From NCBI GenBank assembly GCA_021613535.1, contig CP075494.1, forward strand, positions 13,764,001 through 13,828,000: a DNA stretch of 64,000 bases. The letters run 5' to 3'. Below the pieces are notes generated by a model. That model had not been told where the DNA came from and searched no databases. It worked only from the letters and a program-made list of their open reading frames with translations. How positions within the stretch are numbered: the first letter of the stretch is position 1; each line of letters begins with the position of its first letter. Of the stretch, positions 11,914-26,237 are shown in pieces. The translations under genes and the position numbers were made by a program. This stretch comes from Adineta vaga. Lineage: Eukaryota > Rotifera.

Positions 11914-14878
11914 CCCCGGAATAGTAGGATTGACAAGTGGAAAAAACAACCGCTAAGAGAATGTTATCTGAAAAACTGAATGTAAATGAAAAAAGATAAT
12001 CAATAGTTTGTACACACACATAGTCATACACATTTTGATTATGTTCTTTGTCTTATCTAACACATCATAAGAAGAAAATAATTTGATCATTAGATCCACT
12101 GATGATGCAATCGAGCTGATTCATCAAAGGAAAAAGAAAAAATGATCTATCATTAGATTCATCTTGAATGTATGTCAAATATAAACAATTACATTTCGAA
12201 GATTTATGTTTCTACTAGTAATATCTAAAGTTTAGTATAATCGCATACATATGTTATATTATACGCAACAAATTATATGATCCTAATTTCATTGTTTCCA
12301 ATGGGAAAGATTTGAAATACCTACGCTAAATAGCTTTACACTGAAAAGGAGAAAGGACATGGGAATGGTATCTGTACAACTGTCGTTCTCATCGGTAAAT
12401 GCAAACAAGTAGTAAATATAATATGAGTGAGGTCTATCATTAGTCGAACTTAGATAAAGCATCCTTTCTTTTTTCTCTTGTCCAATAAAACAACAAGCCA
12501 ACTCGACGACCACACGGAAACAACTAAAAGAAAATACTAGATAACCGTCCGATAATGTTATTATTCTTTCTCTCTACCGTAATGGATTGAGTAATGAATG
12601 GTATATCCACTAACACAGCGACCGCAGACCGCTAGAGAAGTAACTTTTTCTTTCTCTCTCTCTCTCTTTATTGATATCTTTGTTCCTCACTAACATTAAC
12701 TTAACCAAAAAGAAATGATATAGTACAAATTATTGCGACTAGTACATTGATGAAGGATAAAAAGTTATCCTTTCGGTTGAATACACTAAAGATGATTTGC
12801 ACTATGTTTATGTACATATAGACATCGGAAAAGATTTTAGTGCTTTTTGTTTCTGTAAGTGCAAATCGTTCATCACCTTTGTCTCTTATCATTATGTCAG
12901 AACACACACACACACGCATAAAGATAACGATGGCCTCTTGATCCAATCACAAGGAAAAGATGCGATTGCATAAGTATTAGTTAACATCCAATATCAACAC
13001 TAACATTCGTCTTTCACATTTTCCTTCGAGATTCTTCTTAGTATTTTTTTTTCTTGCCAATACAAAGTACACATTTACTAATAATAAAACTATCAACACC
13101 TAATCAATTAAGATACATCGAACGTAATGAGTAAAGAACGATTCTAATCTTATTATTATACAAACAAGTATGAAATTAATTCTCTTACTGATTGATTGAA
13201 TTTTTCTAAGAAAAGAAACCACGAACAATATCTATTTGTTTTGACGTATGAAAGCTCGAAAACTCCAAGTATAGTATTCATAAAAGCATGATGAGAGTGA
13301 GAAATGCAAATACTAATCGTATAAAAAAGACGAAGAAGAAGAAGAAGAAAGAGAAAAGAAAGGTGAGGTTTTTTACGTCACTATTAATAGGCTCTTTTAA
13401 CCAAATAATGATTTTCATTGATGATGGTGACATTGGTTAGAATCACGAAAACAAAATTTGTCCCTCGGACTCAAGTATTCGTTTTTTTTCTTCTATGTAC
13501 TACTTATACAATAAAAACAGGTAATCTTTAATGCTTACATTAAATGTATATATTTATTTATTTATATATTTAAATACGATAATTCAATAAGAGAAGAATA
13601 AAAATATATTCTATTCAGATTTCAAGTTGAACAACTCGAATATATTGATGCGGATGAAATTCAATCATAGAAATTTGATCTGCACTGAATATGATGAAGA
13701 AAAAGACAAATTTCATCAATTAGATAGACATAACTTTGCTGTTAAATATCATCGATAACCTTAGTACTATTACTAAAATTTATTCAGTTGCACGATTGCC
13801 TAAATCTCAAGATATTCAGATATCCAGACTAGAAGAAAATAACAGTATAGTACATGTGTTCAGAACAGATCAATAGAAAAATGATTATCATTTGCTCTTG
13901 TCATTCGGTTATAAAACAAGAGCAATTAAAGGTAATAACTTTTCAAGTTTTTTTCTTGTTTAGAAGCATATGATGAATGTACGAAGAACATCGATCTACC
14001 ATATGGTTAGCTATTTCTGAATCTAAATAGAAGTTTTCATCATTAGTTTATTATTTCTCTCTAATATCTCATCAATCAGTGTCAAATAAGGGACAAATTC
14101 CTTCCCAGGTCCATGATAAGACAAAGAGCCTGCTGATTATGTTTATCATCGAAGTCAAAAAAGCAAGAGCTCATATCAATGATATTTCTGTCATCACGTC
14201 CAATGACATGAAAACAGCGGTTGTCTCAGATTACTCAACATTATCATACACTCTTATACAACAAACAAGAATCTTTATCTTTGAAATCTTATATATGAAC
14301 AAATAGATGGATTTATAAGGATTTCATCTACCTTTGATATGAATTGTTTGTTATGTCAAACAGAAAAACTTGAATAATGATCGTTGTCAATTGAATTATT
14401 TGATAATAGAAATCAATCTTTGAAACATGAATTCACTTTTTTTTTCTTCTTTATGGACAATTAGGAATAGTATTATAGTATCGAAAATGGCCTTATCGAT
14501 AGGTGAAAATAAGAACATTAAGCATAGTCATAATCTATTTTTTATTGAATACGATCAACTTACCTCTATTTCAGAATAAGAGATTTGTGGTTTGGAATGA
14601 AAGGTAATATTTTCATTGACATGTTTATGCAGTGAATCATTCGTTTTACTTTCAATACCACAATCATCAGTCACTTTATTTTTAGAAATAAGTTTGATAT
14701 GAATGATTTTCTTATACGTCTACTTTATTTTCAAAAACAGATGAAATTAAAGGTATCAATCCACTATGTATGAGAAAAGGTGATCGTAAACGAAAATGTT
14801 TTGTTTGTTAAACAATAAACCGAGTGATTAGAATATTTGAGATTTGGTTGCACTGGTAGGAAAGAAAGGTCAGTAGTT
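11914..14878. other. 3 kb intergenic region, no gene seen
   Basis: Contains the perlecan promoter side (from 11914) and the 3' flank of the desaturase gene (below 14879). Short open frames are low-complexity or have no splice partners. Simple TC-rich and CA-rich tracts occur near 12650 and 12900. A weak match to the last coding exon of the desaturase near 14500-14530 is too short to call. Confidence 0.55.
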
Positions 14879-16581
14879 TTATGACGATTTCGTTTTGTTC
14901 TTTTTGGTATCTTCAGAATAGGTGAAAATACGAACATCATGATCAATACCTCGTTGAGTAATAAAGATTTTAAACATTCGTACGAATGATACGAGAACTG
15001 GTTCTTCATTAGTTCGAACAAGATCAGGAAATGCTTTTCGAAAATGAGCAGTTGCTTCTTCTAGAAAAAACAAAGCAACTACATAGATCAATATACTATC
15101 AAATCATACCGAGATGATAATGTGGAACTTTAGTGAAGAGATGATGAATCTGATGTGTACCAATCGAATGAATAACTGAATGAACATGACCATAATGACG
15201 ATCAACAGTTGATAATTGACCTTTTACATTATTCCATTCCGAATCAGCATACCAAGGAATGTCACTGGAAATTCGAAAACAAAAACAACTTCTTGAATTT
15301 GAAATGTAATAACTTACATTTCTGTATGATGTAACATAGTTATAATAACCATATAACACGCAAAAATAAACACCGGTATTAAATGATAAGCCAATAAACT
15401 GAGAAAACCAAAAGCACTGGCATAGAGATACATTAAATAGAACTGAAATCAAAGCATTTTATTTATAACAAAGAAAATCTTTTCTTCTCTTCATCAAAAT
15501 TTTACCATTCCTAAGTAAGCACCAAGCGAAAGACAAACGCCAGTTAAATGTTTATTATAAAACATTGGCTCTAACTAGAAGAAACAAGATCGGATTATTT
15601 GTTTTGAGATAAATCATCTTTATTTACTGGATTAAAATGATTGATTGATCTTGGTGTATAACCAAAGAATAAATAATGAAACCAACCGAAACCAGGAAAC
15701 CAAAATAAAATATCATCGGCTAATGATGGTTCATGTGGAATACCACGTTGTGGATAGAAAACTTCATCTTTATCGATATTGTTTGTATTTTTATGATGTT
15801 TATTGTGTGTTACCTAGAAAGAAAGAAAGAAAGAAAGAAAGAAAAAAGATCATATACAAATGTATACGACTATCTGTGAAACAAAAACAAAGCGTTAATA
15901 AATCATTTATGTCTATGGTTTTAGTGAATAAGAATTGTTTTAATTAGCATTAGATATAATGATTACTGACTAAACCTTTTGAAATTTCTATTCGTATTGT
16001 TGAACTATATAAAAATGTTCTTTTTTCTCCTTCCAAACCAACAGAATCTCTATGAAATATACCTTCCAGGTGTAATAAGGTGCTAATATCCATGTATGTA
16101 ATATTGTACCTAAAAATCAGATCAAATAATAAATTTCTATTCAAAATTTATTGGATGAACATACCCACAATATCGTTTAATAACGGATAGAAACTAAAAC
16201 TTCCATGACCACAATCATGTCCAAGTACAAAAAGTGATGTATAGAGAGTTCCTAGAAATCAATTGAGAAAAAAAGTATTCGAAATAAATTGGAATTCAAT
16301 AAAAACAAACCTTGTATGTACCAATAAATAGGAAAAAGTAGAAATCCATATTTCAATCTCGTCTGTATTTGATACATGACAAAAAATGTGAGAGCAACGT
16401 AGATAAGATCTTTGACAACATAGCTCATCGATTGACGAACAGTTGGACGAAAACAATGAGCTGGAACTTTGACTTTAATTTCAGATAATGTTGGTAATCG
16501 ATGTTGTGTTGGCAAAGATGTTGCATCTAATTGTTGATCATTATTACCACTCGTACATGTATTATGTCCACCTTTACCCAT
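14879..16581 (-). CDS. methyl-end (omega-3/delta-12-type) fatty acid desaturase
   Basis: About eight exons; first exon 16311-16581 begins [14 protein letters not shown], last exon ends KKNKTKSS. A membrane di-iron desaturase of about 400 residues with all three histidine boxes: HDCGHGS (exon 16165-16251), [10 protein letters not shown], and GTHQIHHLF. Several hydrophobic segments lie around them. The context [10 protein letters not shown], the WILAPYYTW segment and [18 protein letters not shown] closely resemble plant and microbial delta-12/omega-3 (FAD2/FAD3/FAD7) enzymes rather than animal front-end desaturases, which have an N-terminal cytochrome b5 and a QxxHH third box. The predicted role is adding a double bond toward the methyl end of C18/C20 fatty acids in the ER, allowing de novo linoleate or omega-3 synthesis. 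Such genes are known from rotifers and some other invertebrates. Whether it is delta-12, omega-3 or bifunctional cannot be read from sequence. Confidence 0.88.
15817..15845. repeat. (GAAA)n microsatellite in a desaturase intron
   Basis: Seven GAAA units directly next to the 3' splice site of the exon carrying the second histidine box; on the gene strand they form its polypyrimidine tract (TTTC repeats before TAG). Confidence 0.8.
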
Positions 16582-16752
16582 TTTTGTCTAAAAGAACTGA
16601 AATATAAAATAGAGATGAAAAGTTATTAAACTGAACGATCATTTCATAGAATGAATGTACTAAAAGAGATCCAGAAACAAAGGATATATATATAGGGTCA
16701 GACACGGATTAGAAATATCTGGAATCAACATAAATACATCGTTTGGAATCGC

Positions 16753-16770
16753 AGATGGCGGTAAAATTTC
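16753..16770 (-). promoter_or_regulatory. shared promoter element GAAATTTTACCGCCATCT (copy 1)
   Basis: Lies 171 bp upstream of the desaturase ATG, in the gap shared with the divergent aralar gene. In the desaturase's sense it matches the element at 21689-21706 at 16 of 18 bases. The core CGCCAT is the YY1/Pho-type binding core. Regulatory function is inference. Confidence 0.4.
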
Positions 16771-17117
16771 TTTATTGATTCTCCAAAGTGTAAATTTTTC
16801 AGAATTATTCTCCAATTACTTCGTTCAAATAAACATGAACTATTCAATTAAAGAATATTTTTCTTAAGAAATAGATGTCGCTTGGTTTCATCGATCGTTG
16901 AATGGTCTCCAGCGCACGAGATGTGGTACGTGAAATATTCCGAACAGTATTCCTTCCTGTACCGTAGAAATTGGTTACGCCCCAGTAGTAAATATTCAGT
17001 TTATTTTCTAACTCAATCGAAGGAAATATGTCACCAAATACCAAAGATTCATTGCCATGTAAATACACTACTTTCATTGGGAATAGTTTTTGAAAACAAT
17101 CGATTTTATTTCTTTAG

Positions 17118-19748
17118 CACGCGTTATTTCATCGGCTGATCGTACAGAATTATCGACTGTATTCAATCGTTATGCACATCATGAATATCATGGTGAACGT
17201 TATATGACACCACATGAATTCTTACAAGATTATTTGGGTTATTTAAAAGGCGATAATATCGATCCAACAACACTTGATATTCTCTCTGCATTAGTTGATT
17301 TAAACAAAGATCAAAGTATAATTAAATAAATTTCTTTAAAATTTTCAATATTAACCTTCTTCTTCTTTTTTTCCCAGAAATTACAATAACTGAATTTACT
17401 AATTTTGAATCATTATTATTAGCATCAGATTCATTATATCGTCTTGCTTTTCAATTATTCGATCGTCGTGGTCAAGGTTTTATTACATTTGATGATTTTC
17501 AATATATTATATCAGCAACGAAACAATTCAAAGAATTTCCATTCAATTTTGATTCAGAATTTATTTCAACACATTTTGGTGCTAAACGACAACAACAAAT
17601 TACATATAAAGAATTCACACAAATCTTACTTGGTATGACGATCAATTGAAACATTTTAACCAAAAAAAAAAGAAACGTTTTCTTTCTTTAGATTTTATTG
17701 ATGAACAAACGACTCAAACATTTCGAAAATTTGATACTGGAAATGTGGGATATATTTCTCTGAAAAATTTCGAGACTATTCTCAAAGAATTACGACAATA
17801 TCAATTATCGGAATTCATTTCGACACATTTAAATGATATTGTCAAATTATCTTCATCATCAAAAGCGACGAATCAAATTTCCTATTCATATTTTACCGCA
17901 TTTTTACAATTATTATCAAATACTGAATCGATGAGAAAGATTTATTTATCCATATGTGAAAAGAAAACTCATGGATATCGTCCAACATCAATAACTAAAG
18001 AAGAATTTCTCAATGAAGCTCAACATTTTCCTCGTACAACACCGTTACAGATTGATATTTTATTTGCAATAACACATTTATTGCATAAAGCACATCTCAC
18101 TCATGAATCGGATAGAGAATCTATACAATTAAATGATTTTGATTTAATATCAGCTCATGAACATTTATTACCATATCGATTACGTTCGGAAATAGTTGAT
18201 GAAAGTTATAAAGTTGAACATCAAAGTGTTTTCCTCAAAGTTCTTGAGAGTGGTTATCGTTTTGGACTTGGTAAAAGAAAAAACTCTCGTTGGAAAATTT
18301 TTAAAATTCAATACGAATTTATTTAGGTAGTATTGCTGGTGCTGTTGGTGCAACGGCAGTATATCCCATTGATCTTGGTAGGAATATTTTCTTCTGAATA
18401 AGATGATTTTTAATTTGATTTTAAAGTTAAAACTCGTATGCAAAATCAACGTAGTACAAGTATTGTCGGTGAACGTCTTTATCGAAATTCAATTGATTGT
18501 TTCAAGAAAGTTGTTCGATTTGAGGGTGTTTTTGGATTATATCGAGGTAAGAGATGCATAATAAGAAACGAACGGGTATGTTTCAATGAAAATATTTAGG
18601 ATTAATTCCTCAATTGGTTGGTGTGGCACCAGAAAAAGCTATTAAATTAACAGTCAATGATTTTATTCGCGATCGTTTAACATTAGTAGATGGAACGATT
18701 CCTCTATGGGCAGAAGTAGTTGCCGGTGCATGTGCTGGTGCCTCTCAGGTATGAAAAATTTATTTTTTGAAAAGATTGAGTTGATCTAACGGAAATTTCT
18801 TAGTACAGTTGCGGATAGAATATTGATAATTGATTAAATTTTTAATATCATCGATTTTCTTCTAGGTGACATTTACAAATCCTTTGGAAATTGTTAAAAT
18901 TCGTTTACAAGTAGCTGGAGAATTACAATCGGTTCGTCGTCCTGCAGCAACAGAAGTTGTTCGTGAACTTGGTCTTCGTGGTTTATATAAAGGTGCTCGT
19001 GCATGTTTTCTTCGAGATATTCCATTTTCAGCTATCTATTTTCCTGCGTATGCACATACAAAAAAACGTTTCGCTGATGAACATGGTTATAATGATCCGA
19101 AAAGTCTCTTTATATCTGGTCTACTTGCTGGCATACCTGCTGCTGGTCTTTGTACACCAGCTGATGTTGTTAAAACACGTTTACAAGTACAAGCACGAAA
19201 AGGACAAACGAAATATAATGGTTTAATTGACGCTTTCAAGAAAATCTATGTTGAAGAAGGATGGACAGCACTTTGGAAAGGTAAAACATGTTTAATTAAT
19301 TTTTCTCTTGCTTACATTTGATTAAATATAGGTGCGGGAGCACGTATGCTTCGTTCATCACCACAATTTGGTTTTACATTGCTGACCTATGAACTTCTCC
19401 AACGTGCATTAAATGTTGATTTTCAAGGTAGAAAATTAGAAGGATCAAAACATGTTGATCAAGACCAATATTCACCAAAAACACGTTCATCAATTATACT
19501 ATCACGTAATCCTGATCACGTTGGTGGATTTCATTTAGCTGAAGCAACCTTCGAAGGTAATTAAATTTGAATTCATTTCTTCTCTATTTCTTCTTCTTCT
19601 TTTTTTCCTAGGAATTGAAACTCGTTTTGGTCTAGCATTTCCTAAATACAAAACGTCTTCTTCTCCTTCAAATGAGCCATCTTCATCTATCCCATCGTTG
19701 ACTGCATTACTTGGTGTGCCTGTCCCTCAACTTACTACTCCAAAATAG
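17118..19748 (+). CDS. SLC25A12/13: mitochondrial aspartate/glutamate carrier (aralar/citrin)
   Basis: Exons begin at 17118 (CACGCGTTATTTCATCG) and run to the stop at 19748; the first coding exon is not certain. ATGTCGCTTG at 16875-16884 joins in frame (MSLARVISS) but has a weak donor. The N-terminal half is the EF-hand domain: the loop DLNKDQKITITE, split by an intron at 17316-17377, keeps all calcium ligands of the regulatory EF-hand. The C-terminal half has three mitochondrial carrier repeats with [16 protein letters not shown] and PADVVKTR. The conserved blocks FFGLYRG-like (VFGLYRG), [15 protein letters not shown] and SSPQFG, and the tail DHVGG...[14 protein letters not shown], match animal aralar/citrin closely. 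It exchanges mitochondrial aspartate for cytosolic glutamate plus a proton in the inner membrane, serving the malate-aspartate shuttle. Confidence 0.93.
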
Positions 19749-21688
19749 AATCTCATTTTCTACACAGTCAACTATTGCTTTTATTCAACGAACAACTCCG
19801 TTTTCGTTCTCAATCTAGATTAGATCGTATTTTTATTTTTCTTCTCAATTATCTCAAAATTTTTCAATATTCAAATTTCTTATACGCTTTAACGTATGAA
19901 GTATAATGAATAATATTTTTAATCCTCGATAATCATGAATCAAAAACGAAGAGAACAGTTGTAAATGCATTGTTTTCTTTGTGCACTAGTCGATCATTTA
20001 ATTGTATTTTCTTATTTAACCTTTCTCTCTCTCTCCCTCTTCTTCTTTAATACCATCACGAATTCTTATTTTAGATCATTTTTTTGTAAAGAAAAAGAAA
20101 TTAAAAATACTCCACATTCTGAATATCAAACATTGTTTTTCGAAAAATTACTGAAAAGATGAAAAGGACATATAACCTATATGCAATTTCTTCAAATAAT
20201 AATAAACGTTAAAGGTTAGATAGTAGTCAAACTATCTAGAACTTTTCAGCGAACCATATCAATCACCCATCTAGGTAATTTCAAGAGAGATGTACAAACC
20301 AGTTTTATGTGAATAAATTTTGAAATTTTTCTTTCCCTATTAAAACTTAAAACTCTATTATACAGATACCTAGTTTCTATACTATCATACATACGATTTT
20401 TACTTCAATAAGATCGTTTCGTTCTTGAAACATTAGTAAAAATCATGAAATCTGCGGAGAGAAGGAAACAGAGGAGTGCATTTGATTCCATTCTAACGTT
20501 TATTGTTTCTCCTAAAAAAACTGACCCTGCACTGCTTACATGTTATGACATATTGAAAAGTGCTCGGTGATTCTACAAGTTACGAAGAGAATATAAAAAA
20601 TCTTGGATTTAATCATGCTGAATGTATTCTATTTCACGGCTCAATTATTCAAAATAATTTCACTTGACAAACAACTAGCATAGTACTCTCTTCCATCATC
20701 GATAGTAAGAGTAATTTTAAACTATTTGAATATTAGCATTGTGTTGATCTCCACAATCAAATGTAAAGATTACGAAATGCATTGATGAATTTGAATGAGT
20801 AATGATGCAAATTACATTGCACTGCAATCATGCATTTATAACAAAATGTTAATATTAAAACTGTCTTTTTTTGTTACAATGAATAGTTCTCAGAAAATAG
20901 AAACTGTATACTACTGAGAAATTTGAATGAATAATTCAATTTCTGAGAGACTATATTTGGCGATAAATCTTATGAAATATGATTTCTTCAGCTCATCTAA
21001 AACAATAAACATGTCAAAAAATAATAACAAAGTATTGAATTTCATCAGAACCACATTTATAATGACTACGCGTGTAAAGAAAGATCAATTTAATGGAAAA
21101 AATAATACTATAATTCACAATTGCATAGTCATATTTGAAAGATGGTTTTACGAAGGAAGACAAGAGAGATTTTTTTTCTATTTACTCTACTGATTGAATT
21201 TGCTTCATTGTCGGAGACAAACTGATATTTCAAGAATCATATATTTCTATTGTAAATCTTTCATCGTGTGACGTCTATTAATATGGAAATACTTTATCAT
21301 TCTGTCGCAAAAATAGAGATTCTTAAGATCATAACAGTAGACTGGCATGATTATTCAATGATACTTCATAATCAGTCGGAGAGTATTTCGATAGTCTTAT
21401 CATTCAACGACTTGCTGTTATTTGCTTTTTTTTATAGAACGAGAAGTTTATCCAGGATCTATGGTCAGAATCAATTGAACGTATATAAAAGTCTATTTTT
21501 ACGCATAACCAAGGTTCAGATGTCATTAAAAAGGAGGCTAATCTATTCTAACAAGTCTTTCGAACAAACAAAATTAATATCTTGAAATGAATAATATTAT
21601 ATTTGTGAAGAACTTTAAACGTCTCGTATAATAATTCAATTATACTTGATTCAATATGTATTCTAGTCTTTGATGAAAGAATCAATGT
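19749..21688. other. intergenic region, no gene seen
   Basis: About 1.9 kb of AT-rich sequence after the aralar gene. Open frames such as those near 20930 and 21270 are Ile/Lys/Asn-rich, lack splice partners and show no recognisable domains. No RNA gene or mobile element recognised. Confidence 0.55.
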
Positions 21689-21706
21689 GAGATTTTAACG
21701 CCATCT
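21689..21706 (+). promoter_or_regulatory. shared promoter element GAGATTTTAACGCCATCT (copy 2)
   Basis: Ends 143 bp before the ATG of the small gene at 21850 and has the same orientation relative to its gene as copy 1 has to the desaturase. It has 16 of 18 bases in common with that copy. Confidence 0.4.
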
Positions 21707-21849
21707 AGAAATTGATTGACTACGATATTATATTGACAATTACCTTTGACTGTTTATGTTGCTAAGACTGTTTAATTGAAATCGGTTCTCTTCTTTTTTT
21801 TTTGTTATTTGCTTGAAAATTTTTTTTCCTTTGCGTCAAACAAACAATA

Positions 21850-22317
21850 ATGGCAAACTTCAACAATAAACCATCTTCTACCCGGTAAATATATCCAAAA
21901 ACTTCTATTATTAAGTACTAAATTACTTCATTTCTATCGCAAAGAGTTACTAAATATTCAGCACCTCATTCTGTCGTACCATCACGATACATTGAACCAT
22001 GGCGTCGTGATATTGTCAATCGAGAAATAATCGTCAATGTAAGTTATAAAAATTTCTTATCCATTTCAATTTTTTTTTCTTTCCAATAGAATGCTCATCA
22101 CGGAAATATTCCTCATTATGAACATGATGATGCGTTGTATTTCAATAAACGTGAACAAATGAATTATAATGTTGAACCGCGTGAACGAGTTGATAAGAAA
22201 TATACTTTACCCTCTCGAGCTGAACAACTTGAACCACGTTTTTATGAAATTTATGATCGTCATCGTTCAGCATTACTCAGCCGTTATGATCCAGCAAAAC
22301 GATTTAAAAAAAATTGA
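21850..22317 (+). CDS. small basic protein of unknown family, 118 residues
   Basis: Exons 21850-21884, 21945-22038 and 22090-22317 join in frame across two short GT-AG introns (60 and 51 bp). The protein starts MANFNNKPSSTRRVTKYSAP and ends SRYDPAKRFKKN. It has no signal peptide and no membrane segment. It is rich in Arg, Tyr, Pro and Glu, with short motifs such as YIEPWRRD, VEPRERVDKKYTLPSR and EPRFYEIYDRHRSALLSRYD. That composition (many Y/R/P, no obvious fold) resembles small structural or microtubule-lumen proteins, but I do not recognise a family. The clean splice sites, protein-like composition and upstream element support a real gene. The gene converges on PP1, whose stop is 552 bp away. 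Confidence 0.65.
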
Positions 22318-22354
22318 TTTTTCTATTGATTGAATAAAAGACATTCTAAATCCC

Positions 22355-22360
<6 letters not shown>

Positions 22361-22385
<25 letters not shown>

Positions 22386-22391
22386 GTTTTT
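22361..22391. repeat. (GTTTT)n microsatellite
   Basis: Six GTTTT units about 45 bp after the stop of the small gene, probably in its 3'UTR or just past it. Confidence 0.85.
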
Positions 22392-22868
22392 ATTCTTCTC
22401 AAAAAGAAGTCACACACAAGAAGGAAAAGAAGTAGAAGAAGAAAAAGAAAGAATCGCTGACAATGTGTTGTTTCTAATGAAAAATTCAAATGGACGCATA
22501 CATATTCATTATATATGACCGAAAGAGATATAAGTTCGAATGTATACGAACAGAAAGTTCTTCTCTAGTTGATGACAATAGAAAAACAAACAACTGACAA
22601 AGACAACGATCAAAAAGAATAGATAGATATAAATGATAATGATAGAAGGTGTATGAATATATATATTTATATGTATATGTATAGAAAGAGAAAACTAGAG
22701 CACAAATGATTGTTTCTAGAGACAATTGTGGTGTATATACAAAAGACCAATGTTGTCTATGCTGTTGAAGGATGATGCAACCGGTAGGGAAAAAGCGCGG
22801 GCTGAGAGAAGAAGAAGAAAAAAAACGTCATCAGAATGTCTAGACTCAATACGATTGTTGCACACGTT

Positions 22869-24262
<1,394 letters not shown>

Positions 24263-26129
24263 TGAGATAATAATAATAGGGTATAAGAAAAACGATTTTT
24301 ATATGAATAATATGTCGAGGATATCAGGTAAAAGGGGAAGAATGTCTTTTTTTTTTGTTTGATTCTTAAATATGTTTCATTTTGTCAGCAATCTATCGAT
24401 GAAGAAAACGTTGCTTTGATTTTTCTCTATCTAAAAAAACACAAACGACGACATAAATCTTCTAGATGAAATCATATGCTATTATTTCAACAAAGAATGT
24501 ACATTTGTTTCGCTGAGAATGAAATGAAAGACACACACACAAACTGTCTCGTATGTTGAAGACATTTCGCAAAAGGAGAAGAGAAAAAAAAGAAAAACGC
24601 TCGCATTGTCTTGTTTTTTTCTTTAGAAATGTTTTATTTCAAGTGATTAATGCATTTTGCTTGATTGTTAAGTAGACTTTATCAATAAGATCTTGTCTTT
24701 GATTCTCATTGGTTGTGAACAACCAATCAGATATTGAATATTTTTCTTTTCTAATTTCGTTCGTTCAGTTACCATAAATAGTAACAAATACTTGTCAGAT
24801 TTCGAAATAATTTCAAATGAAAATGATTGATCGACTTTCTAAATTTAAATTTGTTGTTCTTTTTTTCTTCTGATTCTGACATATAATGAATGTAGATTTT
24901 TTTTCATTCGAACAAAGATTAGTTAACATGCAATGTGTGCAACTATCTAATTAGGAAGTACTTTTTTGTGATTAAAGAATATTGAAGTGATGTTCACAGA
25001 GGAAATTGACAAACTTATTATTGGTAAGAACGTAGAGAAAAAAAAATCTCTAAACAAACAAATGAATACAGAAAAGAAACATTAGTATTTACGATACTTA
25101 TTTTAAATTCAATCGGCAAATGATTATCTGAATATTATCGTATAACGTGTTGATTTCATACAATTCGAGTAACTGTTAAGATATTTATATATTTAAATGA
25201 ATGTTTTGTTATATATCCGTCTGTTTTGGAATGGCTTCTACTCTTCAATTGATTCGAAGTTAATTTCCGTTTGGCATGATAGTCCCTCATATTATAATCA
25301 TCAAAAACAATATTCTATTAATTATTAATATGAATTAGTTGTTTTGACATTTTTAGCATTCATTGTTTTCAATGACTACTAAAGAACTCTTATGTATATC
25401 ATTTGCATTATAAAAATCTTGATGATGTGATAAAATTACAAGAACATATTAGAATAGCAATAAAGTCGACTTGTTCTGAAAAAAAGTGCAAAACAATATT
25501 ATATTAAAATTATCTAAAAAGAAGAAAGTCCCTTTTTTTCTGTTATCTTTTGATGATATCATGAACTGTAAACAGTCATTGACAGGATATGAAGCCGTGA
25601 TCATGAAGTTGCTTTTTCAGTAGTTGTATATTTAGTGATAATTATTTTCTATCCTTTTCTAACTGATAACGCTTCTTATCATTTCTAAAAAAGTCTTATC
25701 TATTAGTTTATCAACAAAAAAAAAAAGAAATTTTCTAAAGTATCAAGGTTAAAAAGTTATCATCTGAAAAGATAGACTTTACTCAATAGAGTCCAAAAAA
25801 CAATCGAAAGATTTCCTTGATCTTCTCGTCAAATGAAAATGTTAAATCAATTCATCTTTAGACATTTGAAGACCATATTAGAATGAAATGATTATAATAA
25901 ACGACTTATTTTAGACGAAGTCTAAAGGTCACTTCTTTTTTGAAGGTTTTCTTTTGCAAAATCTGAGCGAGCAACTGGTAAAAATGCTTATAGGAGAAGA
26001 TAATTTGTTAGTTCTTATCCTATATTGTTATGAGTTGAGATATTATTGAATCACCTTGACAGACAAGTAACATTTGACACATAATATTAGTTTATTTACG
26101 TATACCAGGTGGGCAGAAGAAGATAAAAG

Positions 26130-26134
<5 letters not shown>
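24263..26134. other. intergenic region between divergent PP1 and TBC1D25 genes
   Basis: About 1.9 kb, strongly AT-rich, with no open frame longer than noise and no recognised RNA gene. It must contain the promoters of both divergent genes. Confidence 0.55.
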
Positions 26135-26170
<36 letters not shown>

Positions 26171-26180
26171 AAGAGAAGAG
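26135..26180. repeat. (GA)n microsatellite with GAGAA tail
   Basis: A GA tract of about 30 bp followed by AGAGA/AGAAG units, about 60-100 bp upstream of the TBC1D25 start codon. Confidence 0.85.
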
Positions 26181-26237
26181 AATAAGAAACAAAAGATTCA
26201 TAATATTTTATACTTTGCTCATATCGGTCAGATAGAG

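Noticed and set aside
12701-12946. 81-residue hydrophobic minus-strand frame upstream of perlecan
   Set aside because: AT-driven composition, no splice partners and no domain; treated as intergenic.
14466-14530. Possible decayed duplicate of the last desaturase exon (AGGTGAAAATAAGAACATTA resembles 14920-14938)
   Set aside because: The match is about 20 bases in AT-rich sequence and is not extended; chance is likely.
16844-17077. 77-residue minus-strand frame near the aralar start
   Set aside because: No domain, overlaps the probable aralar first intron and upstream region, and no supporting splice sites.
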